A stretch of 36,791 nt of DNA from positions 1 to 36,791 of the forward strand of contig URBY01000012.1 in assembly GCA_900546245.1 (NCBI GenBank). Reading direction: 5' to 3'. Below the pieces are notes generated by a model. It had not been told where the DNA came from, ran no database searches, and saw only the letters and a program-made list of their open reading frames with translations. Positions 8,345 through 14,415 of the stretch are shown piece after piece (position 1 is the stretch's first letter; each line of letters begins with the position of its first letter). The DNA comes from an uncultured Mycoplasmatota bacterium. Lineage in GTDB: Bacteria > Bacillota_I > Bacilli_A > RF39 > UBA660. The position numbers and the translations under genes were made by a program.

Positions 8345-8632
8345 ATGATGAAAGATAATAAAATCATAAGAAGCGATGAGGAAAAAAAGTTGATTTTAAA
8401 TAGATTAAATCGTATTAAAGGACAAATTTCAGGTATTGAAAAAATGATATACAATAATTGTGAATGTAATGATGTGTTAATTCAAACTGTTGCAGTTGAA
8501 AAATCAGCAAAAAGTTTAGCTAATTTTATATTAGAAAATCATTTATATAAATGTGTGGCTTATGATTTGGAAAAGGGAAATTTTGAAGTGATTGATGAAC
8601 TGATAAGTTTATTTAAGAGATTTAATAATTAA
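8345..8632 (+). CDS. csoR: CsoR-family metal-sensing transcriptional repressor
   Basis: This is a 95-residue all-helical repressor of the DUF156/CsoR family (LNRIKGQISGIEKMI at about 20-34). The Cu(I) ligand set of CsoR is present with exact spacing: Cys in CNDVLIQ, His 25 residues later in ENHLYKC, and Cys 4 residues after that. That predicts copper(I) sensing, although the gene it precedes encodes a CDF exporter and not a copper ATPase. GGAGGTGG precedes the start; two adjacent ATGs make it uncertain by one codon. It probably represses itself and the exporter gene 14 bases downstream. Confidence 0.9.
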   Translation: MMKDNKIIRSDEEKKLILNRLNRIKGQISGIEKMIYNNCECNDVLIQTVAVEKSAKSLANFILENHLYKCVAYDLEKGNFEVIDELISLFKRFNN

Positions 8633-8646
8633 AGGAGAGAATTTAT

Positions 8647-9543
8647 ATGAAGTCAGAAAAAAATATTTTAATTGCGTTTATTTTAAATATTGGTTTTTCA
8701 ATATATGAATTATTAGGAGGATTTTTCACAAATAGTATATCAATATTGTCAGATGCTATACACGATTTTGGAGATGCATTAAGTATTGGAATATCTTTAG
8801 CATTAGAGAAAATAAGTAAGAAAAAACCTAATGAAAAATATACTTATGGATATGTTAGATATTCGATTTTAGGTGCTTTAATAACAACAATTATTTTAAC
8901 AATAGGTTCTATTTTTGTTATAATAGGTGGAGTTAATAGAATAATAAATCCAGAAGAAATAAACTATAATGGAATGATAATCTTTGCAGTATTCGGAGTA
9001 ATTATAAATCTTTTTGCAGCTTATTTTACTAAAGATGGAGATTCTATAAATCAAAGAGCAGTAAATCTACATATGCTAGAAGATGTACTTGGTTGGATTG
9101 TTGTTTTAGTAGGAGCTATTCTAATGAAATTTACTGATATAAGAATAATTGATTCAATTATGTCTATAGGTGTAGCGCTTTTTATACTGGTAAATTCATT
9201 TAAAAATTTAAAAGAAATATTAGATTTATTTTTAGAAAAAACACCTAAGAACATATCGATAGAAGAAATAAATCATCATATTAGTGAAATAAAAGGGGTA
9301 ATAGATGTTCATCATATTCATATTTGGAGTATTGATGGAAATACAAATTATGCAACAATGCATATAGTAACTGATAGGAAAGACCTAAAGACATTAAAAG
9401 AACAAATAAGAGAAGAAATGTTAGAACATGGTGTTATTCATAGTACAATAGAACTAGAGAATAATGAGGATAAGTGTAATGAAAAAGTGTGTGATATAAA
9501 AACAAATAATTCAGGTTATACTCGTCATCACCATCATCATTAA
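8647..9543 (+). CDS. Cation diffusion facilitator (CDF) metal exporter with His-rich tail
   Basis: This is a 298-residue membrane antiporter with about six transmembrane helices and a cytoplasmic C-terminal domain. The metal-site residues are in SDAIHDFGDA (helix 2) and LHMLEDVLGW (helix 5); the HxxxD pairs fit zinc-type CDFs. The cytoplasmic domain has VHHIHIWSIDGN. The last residues RHHHHH and the preceding CNEKVCD form an unusual metal-binding tail. It is co-transcribed with csoR (14-base gap, AAAGGAG). It is the element's likely selectable cargo, giving tolerance to zinc or other divalent metals. The regulator ligands suggest copper, so the true substrate is uncertain. Confidence 0.9.
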   Translation: MKSEKNILIAFILNIGFSIYELLGGFFTNSISILSDAIHDFGDALSIGISLALEKISKKKPNEKYTYGYVRYSILGALITTIILTIGSIFVIIGGVNRIINPEEINYNGMIIFAVFGVIINLFAAYFTKDGDSINQRAVNLHMLEDVLGWIVVLVGAILMKFTDIRIIDSIMSIGVALFILVNSFKNLKEILDLFLEKTPKNISIEEINHHISEIKGVIDVHHIHIWSIDGNTNYATMHIVTDRKDLKTLKEQIREEMLEHGVIHSTIELENNEDKCNEKVCDIKTNNSGYTRHHHHH

Positions 9544-9763
9544 TACAAATTACAATTTATCGATTAAATCGTAATATTAAGATATTCTGAATAAATTAAA
9601 TATAAAAATCAAAACCTATTGAAAACGAAAATCCAAAAGAAATTACATAACTAATGGATTTTCGTGAAAGACTATCTTTAAGACAAGATAGTAACACACT
9701 ACCAAGTCGGCATTTTGCCAACTAGGAATAGTGTGCAAAGGGACACCCTTTTGAAACCCAATA

Positions 9764-9808
9764 AGCAACATTTCACAAACTATCGTAAGTGAATGTTGCT
9801 CTTTTTTA
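9764..9808 (+). terminator. Terminator-like hairpin inside the structured region
   Basis: AGCAACATTTCAC and GTGAATGTTGCT pair with one bulged T, followed by a C and a run of six T. It would end transcripts coming from the csoR-CDF operon. Confidence 0.6.
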
Positions 9809-9895
9809 TTTTGTCTTGCGACTACATAAAAAAGAAAGAATACTATCGCCACTTTCATTGCTAAAGCAACAAAACGTGCCACGTATTCTTTAAAT

Positions 9896-9947
9896 AAAAA
9901 TAACCTAATACCTAATTTAACGAAAGGGTAAAAGGTTATTTTTTTCT
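9896..9947. terminator. Bidirectional terminator-like hairpin
   Basis: AAAAATAACCT and AGGTTATTTTT are perfect 11-bp arms with T runs outside on both strands. It may end the leftward XRE transcript. Confidence 0.6.
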
Positions 9948-9989
9948 TTTGCTATGCAAAAGTAAGGATTATAAATTTACTTCATAAAT

Positions 9990-10418
9990 TTATTTTTTCT
10001 TATTTAGTAATTCCGATGTTTCTTTTTTAGCACTCTTAATTGCCATGAATACAAATAATTCATATAAAAGTGTAATTGCAAAGAAACCACATACTAAATA
10101 AATATTATTTCTAACATCACTATTTATCATATCAATAAACTCTATTCCTAAATATATTAATCCATAGAATACAGTAGATACAACTGTTATATCATTATAT
10201 GATCTTCTAATTGACTTGCCCTCGTTTTGATTTATTTCAATTAACCCTTTATCTACCTCATATATAAACATTACAATTAAAAATATTAAAATAGGAATTA
10301 AAATCCAATATAAAGAATAAGTAAGTTTATTATTAAATATGATAGTTAGTATTAAAAATAATCCTACAATAAAATTCACTACTACTAATAATTTTTTAAT
10401 TATATTACTTTTTAGCAT
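9990..10418 (-). CDS. Small four-helix membrane protein co-transcribed with an XRE regulator
   Basis: This is a 142-residue protein with four predicted membrane segments, at about residues 8-28, 33-53, 78-98 and 108-128, and a charged Lys-rich end. Its start overlaps the end of the XRE gene by 14 bases, so the two are translationally coupled. No family is recognised. Regulator-plus-membrane-protein pairs occur in mobile elements, but the role here cannot be read from the sequence. Confidence 0.7.
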   Translation of the reverse strand: MLKSNIIKKLLVVVNFIVGLFLILTIIFNNKLTYSLYWILIPILIFLIVMFIYEVDKGLIEINQNEGKSIRRSYNDITVVSTVFYGLIYLGIEFIDMINSDVRNNIYLVCGFFAITLLYELFVFMAIKSAKKETSELLNKKK

Positions 10419-10908
10419 TTTTATTTCTCTCCTTTACTTTTAAACTTTGAATAAGTTTGATTATTTCTTTTGATGAATTAATTTGATATGTATGATCTTC
10501 GATAGTATGTATTAATAACTCTTTTTGTTCTTCTGGTAAATCATCTTTTTCTAATTCTTTTTTACATGTAGAAACTATACTTTCAGAATTTTCTATACTT
10601 CCTAAAACATTTATTTCAGCAGTATCTAATTGTTCTAGATTTAAACTAGCATAATGACTCTTAACAAAATAATTAAGTTGTGTCACTTCTAATCCTAAAC
10701 CTATCATATACATTAAGTCACTATAATTAACATCTATTATATTACTTATCTTTCTTAATATTTTAGGACTAGGATCTTTTCTTATACCTGATTCTATTTT
10801 AGAAAGTTCAGAGTTATTAATCTTTGCAAGTTTCGCAAGTTGTCTTTGCGATAAACCTTTCTTTTCTCTAGCTTCAGCAATAACTTCGCCGATATTTTTT
10901 TCTAGCAT
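10405..10908 (-). CDS. XRE-family repressor of the element's switch region
   Basis: This is a 167-residue protein. The N-terminal HTH spans about residues 7-65 (KKGLSQRQLAKLAKINNSELSKIE), followed by a helical, Glu-rich C-terminal domain that probably dimerises. AGGTGA precedes the ATG. The upstream region carries several ACCCA/TGGGT half-sites that overlap its own promoter and the opposite rightward promoter, which fits a lambda-type repressor keeping the element quiet. There is no peptidase motif, so release would need another signal. Confidence 0.85.
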   Translation of the reverse strand: MLEKNIGEVIAEAREKKGLSQRQLAKLAKINNSELSKIESGIRKDPSPKILRKISNIIDVNYSDLMYMIGLGLEVTQLNYFVKSHYASLNLEQLDTAEINVLGSIENSESIVSTCKKELEKDDLPEEQKELLIHTIEDHTYQINSSKEIIKLIQSLKVKERNKNAKK

Positions 10909-10924
10909 AGAAATTCACCTCACA

Positions 10925-11065
10925 CCATAATAATACACCCAGTGGGTAAAAAAGTCAACATAATTTCAATAAATGGGTAAAAAAGTGTTGACAATATAGT
11001 AATTAGCATGATATATTAAATATGTTTCCAAATGAACCCACTTTTAAATTAAATGGGTAACATAG
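10925..11065. promoter_or_regulatory. Divergent promoter/operator region of the element
   Basis: Leftward: TTGACT and TATTAT with a 17-bp spacer containing the perfect palindrome ACCCAGTGGGT (about 10939-10949). Rightward: TTGACA and TATATT with an 18-bp spacer (about 10989-11018). TGGGTAAAAAAGT occurs twice, at about 10945 and 10975, and ACCCA...TGGGT occurs again at about 11036-11059. These are probable operators of the XRE repressor controlling both directions. Confidence 0.7.
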
Positions 11066-11090
11066 AAAAAGAAAGGAGGAAATCAAATGT

Positions 11091-11357
11091 ATGAGATTAA
11101 AAAAACAACTAGAATTAATTGATCCAAGAGTATGGAGAGATAAAAATATCAAGTTTGAAACGAAGCTGATATACAAAATACTCTGTGCGGAACAATCCCA
11201 AAGATGTGAATTCACAAGTATAAGTATCGGGAGAGTTCAAAAGAAATTGAGTATAACAAATGTTGGATTCAAGAAGAACCTAAAAATATTAGAAGATAAC
11301 AAATATATAAGGTTCAATGAATACGACCGAGGATTATACACATACGAGATTTGTTAG
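11091..11357 (+). CDS. Small winged-helix protein
   Basis: This is an 88-residue protein starting after AAAGGAGG, first gene of the rightward element operon. Residues about 22-75 read as a winged helix: TKLIYKILC, then SISIGRVQKKLSITNVGFKKNLKILEDNKYI and the wing. It could be a replication-initiator-like or regulatory protein. It resembles the product of the gene at 11645 in layout. A short overlapping frame from the ATG at 11087 stops after 11 codons and is not favoured. Confidence 0.6.
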   Translation: MRLKKQLELIDPRVWRDKNIKFETKLIYKILCAEQSQRCEFTSISIGRVQKKLSITNVGFKKNLKILEDNKYIRFNEYDRGLYTYEIC

Positions 11358-11419
11358 AAAAGATTAAATCACTAACAAATAAAGGTTCAGTAAATGTTCG
11401 TAGATTTATATTAGAACCT

Positions 11420-11610
11420 ATCTTATAGAAATATAAGATGAACTAGTTTGAAGTAAAACATATTTCAAAGAACGAAATAAAAGAATAAAAGGGATTGAAA
11501 TATGTTATGTATGTTTTACTTCAAGCAACCTATTTAGTGAGATTTATCTCACACAGGGATTTTATTGTCATTATTAGTATGACTTGTAAGTAGTGTTTAC
11601 AAGTTTTTTT
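11420..11610 (+). other. Leader with alternative hairpins and a terminator before the second winged-helix gene
   Basis: There are hairpins at 11420-11427/11432-11439 (8 bp) and 11537-11542/11547-11552. Two mutually exclusive 12-bp pairings are also present: 11450-11461 with 11511-11522, and 11457-11468 with 11495-11506. A terminator, ACTTGTAA (11582-11589) and TTACAAGT (11597-11604) with a T run, ends just before the next gene's ribosome site. This looks like an attenuator or a target of antisense control. The 287-base gap holds no gene that I can support. Confidence 0.55.
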
Positions 11611-11644
11611 ATTGCCTAAATTTAAAGGAAAGGAGATTGATAAT

Positions 11645-11926
11645 ATGAATAATAGCGATATTACTAAATTAAAGCATATAGAGGTGCCTACAATAGTTTT
11701 ATTAGATGAAGAACTATCTTCTACTACTAAACTATTAATGGGTTTAATTAATACCCTATCTATGCAAGAGGGATTTTGTTATGCAAGTAATAAGTATTTA
11801 AGTAATCTTTTAAAAGTATCTAAAAGAACGATTACTAGTTGCATAACATCATTAAGAACAAAAAAATATATTAGAGTTGAAAATGAACCTAATATAAGAA
11901 GAATCTATTTAGCAGATTTCTGCTAG
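11645..11926 (+). CDS. Winged-helix (HTH_36-like) protein, possible replication initiator or regulator
   Basis: This is a 93-residue protein. The ATG at 11645 follows AAAGGAGA, so the longer frame from 11612 is not used. Residues about 28-85 form a helix-turn-helix with wing: TKLLMGLINTL, then NKYLSNLLKVSKRTITSCITSL and KKYIRVENEP. Such domains occur in plasmid initiators. The end of the gene overlaps a 23-bp iteron-like array followed by an AT-rich block, which supports an initiator or autoregulator role. The function is inferred from context. Confidence 0.6.
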   Translation: MNNSDITKLKHIEVPTIVLLDEELSSTTKLLMGLINTLSMQEGFCYASNKYLSNLLKVSKRTITSCITSLRTKKYIRVENEPNIRRIYLADFC

Positions 11927-11971
11927 ATGTAATAGCAAGATACTGCTAGTGAGTATAGCAAGTATCTTCTA
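11910..11971. repeat. Three 23-bp iteron-like repeats
   Basis: Units start at 11910, 11933 and 11956, exactly 23 bp apart. Each is an imperfect palindrome: TAGCAGATTTCTGCTA, TAGCAAGATACTGCTA, TAGCAAGTATCTTCTA, separated by 7 bp. The first overlaps the 3' end of the winged-helix gene. Such phased repeats are typical of initiator or repressor binding sites. Confidence 0.75.
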
Positions 11972-12062
11972 ACAGAATAAATAATATAATAAATAATATT
12001 AATAGATAATATAAATTTAAAATTATTTTAATAATTTAAATCTTTAAAAAGATTAAAAAGAA
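11972..12062. other. Extremely AT-rich block, possible DNA unwinding element
   Basis: This stretch is almost entirely A and T with only a handful of G or C, directly after the iteron-like array and before the SSB-like gene. The order iterons, AT-rich block, SSB gene resembles a small replication origin. It is AT-rich even against a very AT-rich background. Function is inferred. Confidence 0.45.
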
Positions 12063-12076
12063 AGGAAGTTATAAAA

Positions 12077-12496
12077 ATGGAAATTGATTTAAACGAAATT
12101 ATAATATCTGGAACTATTAATAATGTGACAGATAATAATAAAGATTATATTAAGTTTGGTTTAACCACTCTTAAATATGATAAAAGGAAAGTTTATGCTA
12201 GTTTTAATATTAACCGAAATCTTTATGAAATATATAAAGATTTTTTTGTTAAAGGAACAAGAGTTTTTGTTAAAGGTTATCTTAATTCTTATATTACAAA
12301 TGAAAGAATACAAAGTTTTATTACTGTGACTGATATATCAGACAATAAAGATGAAATGATGAACGGAAGAAAAGGTCCTCATATAAGACTTGATTCAGAC
12401 GGTGTTGAAGTTTGGGATGGAAAAAGATGTGAAGCAATTCCACCCACTGAAGAAGAACTTAAAGAAATGGAAGATATGCTAAAAGAATATCAATAG
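12077..12496 (+). CDS. SSB-like OB-fold protein of the element
   Basis: This is a 139-residue protein. Residues about 8-90 have the pattern of a single-stranded-DNA-binding OB fold: IISGTINNVT, a middle strand ASFNINRNL, GTRVFVKGYLNSY and SFITVTDISDN. The acidic C-terminal part (EEELKEMEDML) recalls the acidic tail of SSB proteins, though it lacks the classic DDDIPF end. AAAGGAAG precedes the ATG. Beside a likely origin it could protect single strands during replication or transfer of the excised circle. Confidence 0.65.
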   Translation: MEIDLNEIIISGTINNVTDNNKDYIKFGLTTLKYDKRKVYASFNINRNLYEIYKDFFVKGTRVFVKGYLNSYITNERIQSFITVTDISDNKDEMMNGRKGPHIRLDSDGVEVWDGKRCEAIPPTEEELKEMEDMLKEYQ

Positions 12497-12512
12497 AAAG
12501 GTGTGATAATTT

Positions 12513-12569
12513 ATGAAGAATAGTAATTTTTATAAACTATTACACATAAAATTCATTGTGGAGGAATAA
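12513..12569 (+). CDS. Possible 18-codon leader peptide
   Basis: This short frame, starting MKNSNFYKLL, follows GAAAGGTG. Its stop overlaps the ribosome site GGAGG of the next gene, so translation could be coupled. No similarity is recognised, and chance is possible. Confidence 0.3.
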   Translation: MKNSNFYKLLHIKFIVEE

Positions 12570-12571
12570 TC

Positions 12572-12754
12572 ATGTATGAAACACTAGAATTTTATGATAG
12601 TAATGGTTGTGATTTAAAAGAAGTCTTAAAAAGTTGTATATATAAATATTATATGGCTTATAAAAATTCATCAAAAGTATTTAAATCGGACGCAAAAAAT
12701 AGTATAATTAATTCAACTAATAAAGTGAATGTGTTGTCTACTGAAAGGAGATAA
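12572..12754 (+). CDS. Small hypothetical protein just upstream of the recombinase
   Basis: This is a 60-residue protein starting after GTGGAGG and ending 3 bases before the recombinase start, whose ribosome site lies inside its last codons. It is basic with no clear fold. Its tight coupling to the recombinase suggests a directionality or regulatory factor, but there is no motif to prove it. Confidence 0.55.
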   Translation: MYETLEFYDSNGCDLKEVLKSCIYKYYMAYKNSSKVFKSDAKNSIINSTNKVNVLSTERR

Positions 12755-12757
12755 AAA

Positions 12758-14344
12758 ATGTATAGTAGATATGCAATAGACAATACGATTTTTAAAATAG
12801 CCATTTATATAAGACTATCTCGTGAAGATGGTGATGATATGGAATCAGAAAGTGTCACTAATCAAAGAAGTTTATTAATTGGTTATTTAAAAGCACAAGG
12901 ATTAGTTGCAGTTGATATTTATGTAGATGATGGTTATACAGGAACAAATTTTGAACGCCCAGAGTTTAAGAGAATGTTAAATGACATTGAAAATGGAAAA
13001 ATAAACATGGTTATTACTAAAGATTTATCAAGATTAGGTCGTGACCATATAATGACTGGTTATTATGTTGAAACATTTTTCCCAGAAAACGATGTTAGAT
13101 ATGTTGCCGTAAACGATGATATAGATACTTTTTTTGAAACAAGTGGCTCTGATATGATGCCATTTAGATTAAGTATGAATGATATGTATGCAAAAGATAT
13201 TTCTAAAAAAGTTCGTTCAAACTTACTTCAAATGAAAAAAGATGGAAAGTTTTGTGGAAGTTCTGCACCTTATGGTTATATGAGAGATCCTTTAGACAAA
13301 CACAAACTAGTACCTGATCCAGAAACTGCTCCTGTAGTAAAAAGAATTTTTGATTTATATGTTGCAGGTTATGGTAGCTCACAAATTGCTGAAATACTAA
13401 CAAGAGAAGAATTACCTACACCAGTTATGTATAAATACTCTGATTCAAAATTAAATAGATTTGACCATCCTGAAATATGGAAACACACATCTGTCAGTAA
13501 TATCATCAAAAATAGAGTTTATATTGGAGATTTAATTCAACACAGATTTCAAAAAGTGAATTATAAGATTAAGAAAAGAAAAAGTGTTCCTGAAAGTGAA
13601 TGGTGTATTAAAGAAAATGCACACGAACCACTTGTAGATAGGAAAACATTTGAAATCGCACAATCTATTAAAGATTCATCAAATAATTATAATCCTGAAC
13701 GAAGAAATGTTGATTATGTTTTATCTGATTTAGTATTTTGTAAAGATTGTGGTGCTAGAATGAGTATTAGTTATGATAAGAAAAGAGATAGAGTCACAAT
13801 GAATTGTAATAACTATCGTAAGTTTAGTAAGTATGATATATGCTTTTCTCACTATATTAACTATACAAAACTAGAAAACACAGTCTATGACAAGTTAAGT
13901 ACTATGGCTAATCAATATATTAATGATAAAGAAGAATTTGAAAATATTATTAAAAGCCAATATGTTGATCCAAAAGCAGATAAACTAAAAAAGATAGAAG
14001 AATTAAATCATACAATAAATGATTTAAAAAGAAAACAAGACTCTTTATATGATGATAAATTTAATAATGTTATAAGTGTAGAAACTTATCAAAGATTATT
14101 TAATGCTACTGAAGAAGATATTAAAACTGCAAAAGATAAACTAGAACAATTACAAAATGAAATATCTAGTATTAATGATGATTCTTCTTGTTATGTAGAA
14201 TATTTAGATATTATTAAAAGTTTTCTAGATATGAAAAATCCAACAAGAGAAATCATGAATAGATTAATAGATAAAATATATGTAACGAAAGATAAAAAAC
14301 TAGAAATTCATTATAGAATTAAAAAAAGTGAAGTATTAATATAG
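12758..14344 (+). CDS. Large serine recombinase of the element
   Basis: This is a 528-residue site-specific recombinase. The resolvase domain spans about 13-160, with the nucleophile Ser21 in YIRLSRED and the arginine cluster SRLGRD at 91-96. A recombinase domain covers about 165-310 (APYGYMRDP, SNIIKNRVYIGDL). A zinc ribbon has Cys328, Cys331, Cys350 and Cys362. A coiled coil spans about 405-475. All landmark residues are present, so it looks active. It ends 69 bases before the right junction, the usual place for the enzyme that integrates and excises its element. AAAGGAG precedes the start. A weak sigma-E-like pattern (GTAATTT, 15 bp, CATAAAAT) lies near 12525-12554 but is not convincing. 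Confidence 0.95.
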   Translation: MYSRYAIDNTIFKIAIYIRLSREDGDDMESESVTNQRSLLIGYLKAQGLVAVDIYVDDGYTGTNFERPEFKRMLNDIENGKINMVITKDLSRLGRDHIMTGYYVETFFPENDVRYVAVNDDIDTFFETSGSDMMPFRLSMNDMYAKDISKKVRSNLLQMKKDGKFCGSSAPYGYMRDPLDKHKLVPDPETAPVVKRIFDLYVAGYGSSQIAEILTREELPTPVMYKYSDSKLNRFDHPEIWKHTSVSNIIKNRVYIGDLIQHRFQKVNYKIKKRKSVPESEWCIKENAHEPLVDRKTFEIAQSIKDSSNNYNPERRNVDYVLSDLVFCKDCGARMSISYDKKRDRVTMNCNNYRKFSKYDICFSHYINYTKLENTVYDKLSTMANQYINDKEEFENIIKSQYVDPKADKLKKIEELNHTINDLKRKQDSLYDDKFNNVISVETYQRLFNATEEDIKTAKDKLEQLQNEISSINDDSSCYVEYLDIIKSFLDMKNPTREIMNRLIDKIYVTKDKKLEIHYRIKKSEVLI

Positions 14345-14389
14345 GTAAAAATACGAGTTGCTTCCAAGCAATTTTTAAAAATAAAATTA

Positions 14390-14415
14390 GGTATCACAAA
14401 AACAGGTCATACTGG
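14390..14415. other. attR: right junction of the element in spoIVA
   Basis: GGTATCAC (14390-14397) is the inverted partner of GTGATACC at 4229-4236. TGG at 14413-14415 is shared with the left junction, and spoIVA codons follow immediately (TAT GAT GAA GAT ATT). In the joined circle the repeats lie exactly 15 bp from the central TG on both sides. Confidence 0.8.

Larger units (their letters stand above)
9616..9975. other. Hairpin-dense noncoding region with MobV-like oriT
   Basis: Eight inverted repeats follow each other: 9625-9635/9655-9665 (11 bp), 9671-9678/9685-9692 (8), 9695-9701/9729-9735 (CACACTA/TAGTGTG), 9736-9742/9746-9753, 9764-9776/9789-9800 (12 with one bulge), 9835-9843/9883-9891 (9), 9896-9906/9933-9943 (11) and 9946-9952/9956-9962 (7). 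The third has an inner stem, AGTCGGCA/TGCCAACT. TAGTGTG is the sequence at the nick site of pMV158-type MobV origins, also in the 3' arm of a CACAC...GTGTG repeat, so this is the best oriT candidate. A leftward frame at 9643-9882 is judged not to be a gene. Confidence 0.6.
4214..14414 (+). mobile_element. 10.2-kb serine-recombinase element inserted in spoIVA (probable mobilizable element)
   Basis: The element lies between the two in-frame halves of spoIVA. At its right end it encodes a 528-residue large serine recombinase. Other contents are a MobV relaxase (interrupted), an oriT-like hairpin region, XRE regulators, a CsoR repressor with a CDF exporter, two winged-helix proteins, an iteron-like array, an SSB-like protein and an HhH-GPD-like protein. 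No VirB4, coupling-protein or other transfer-channel genes are present, so it fits a mobilizable element (IME), not a self-transmissible one. The ends share only TGG with no longer direct repeat, as is usual for large serine recombinases with a 2-bp crossover. Exact limits may shift by one or two bases. Confidence 0.92.

Noticed and set aside
9526..9543. Vector-derived His tag at the end of the CDF exporter
   Set aside because: The tail has mixed codons and natural flanks, and His-rich ends occur in CDF proteins.
9643..9882. Leftward 79-codon frame in the hairpin region
   Set aside because: It runs through several inverted repeats and has no convincing ribosome site. The palindromes explain the open frame better.
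4214..14414. Element as a prophage or a self-transmissible ICE
   Set aside because: There are no capsid, terminase, tail, VirB4 or coupling-protein genes. A mobilizable element fits better.
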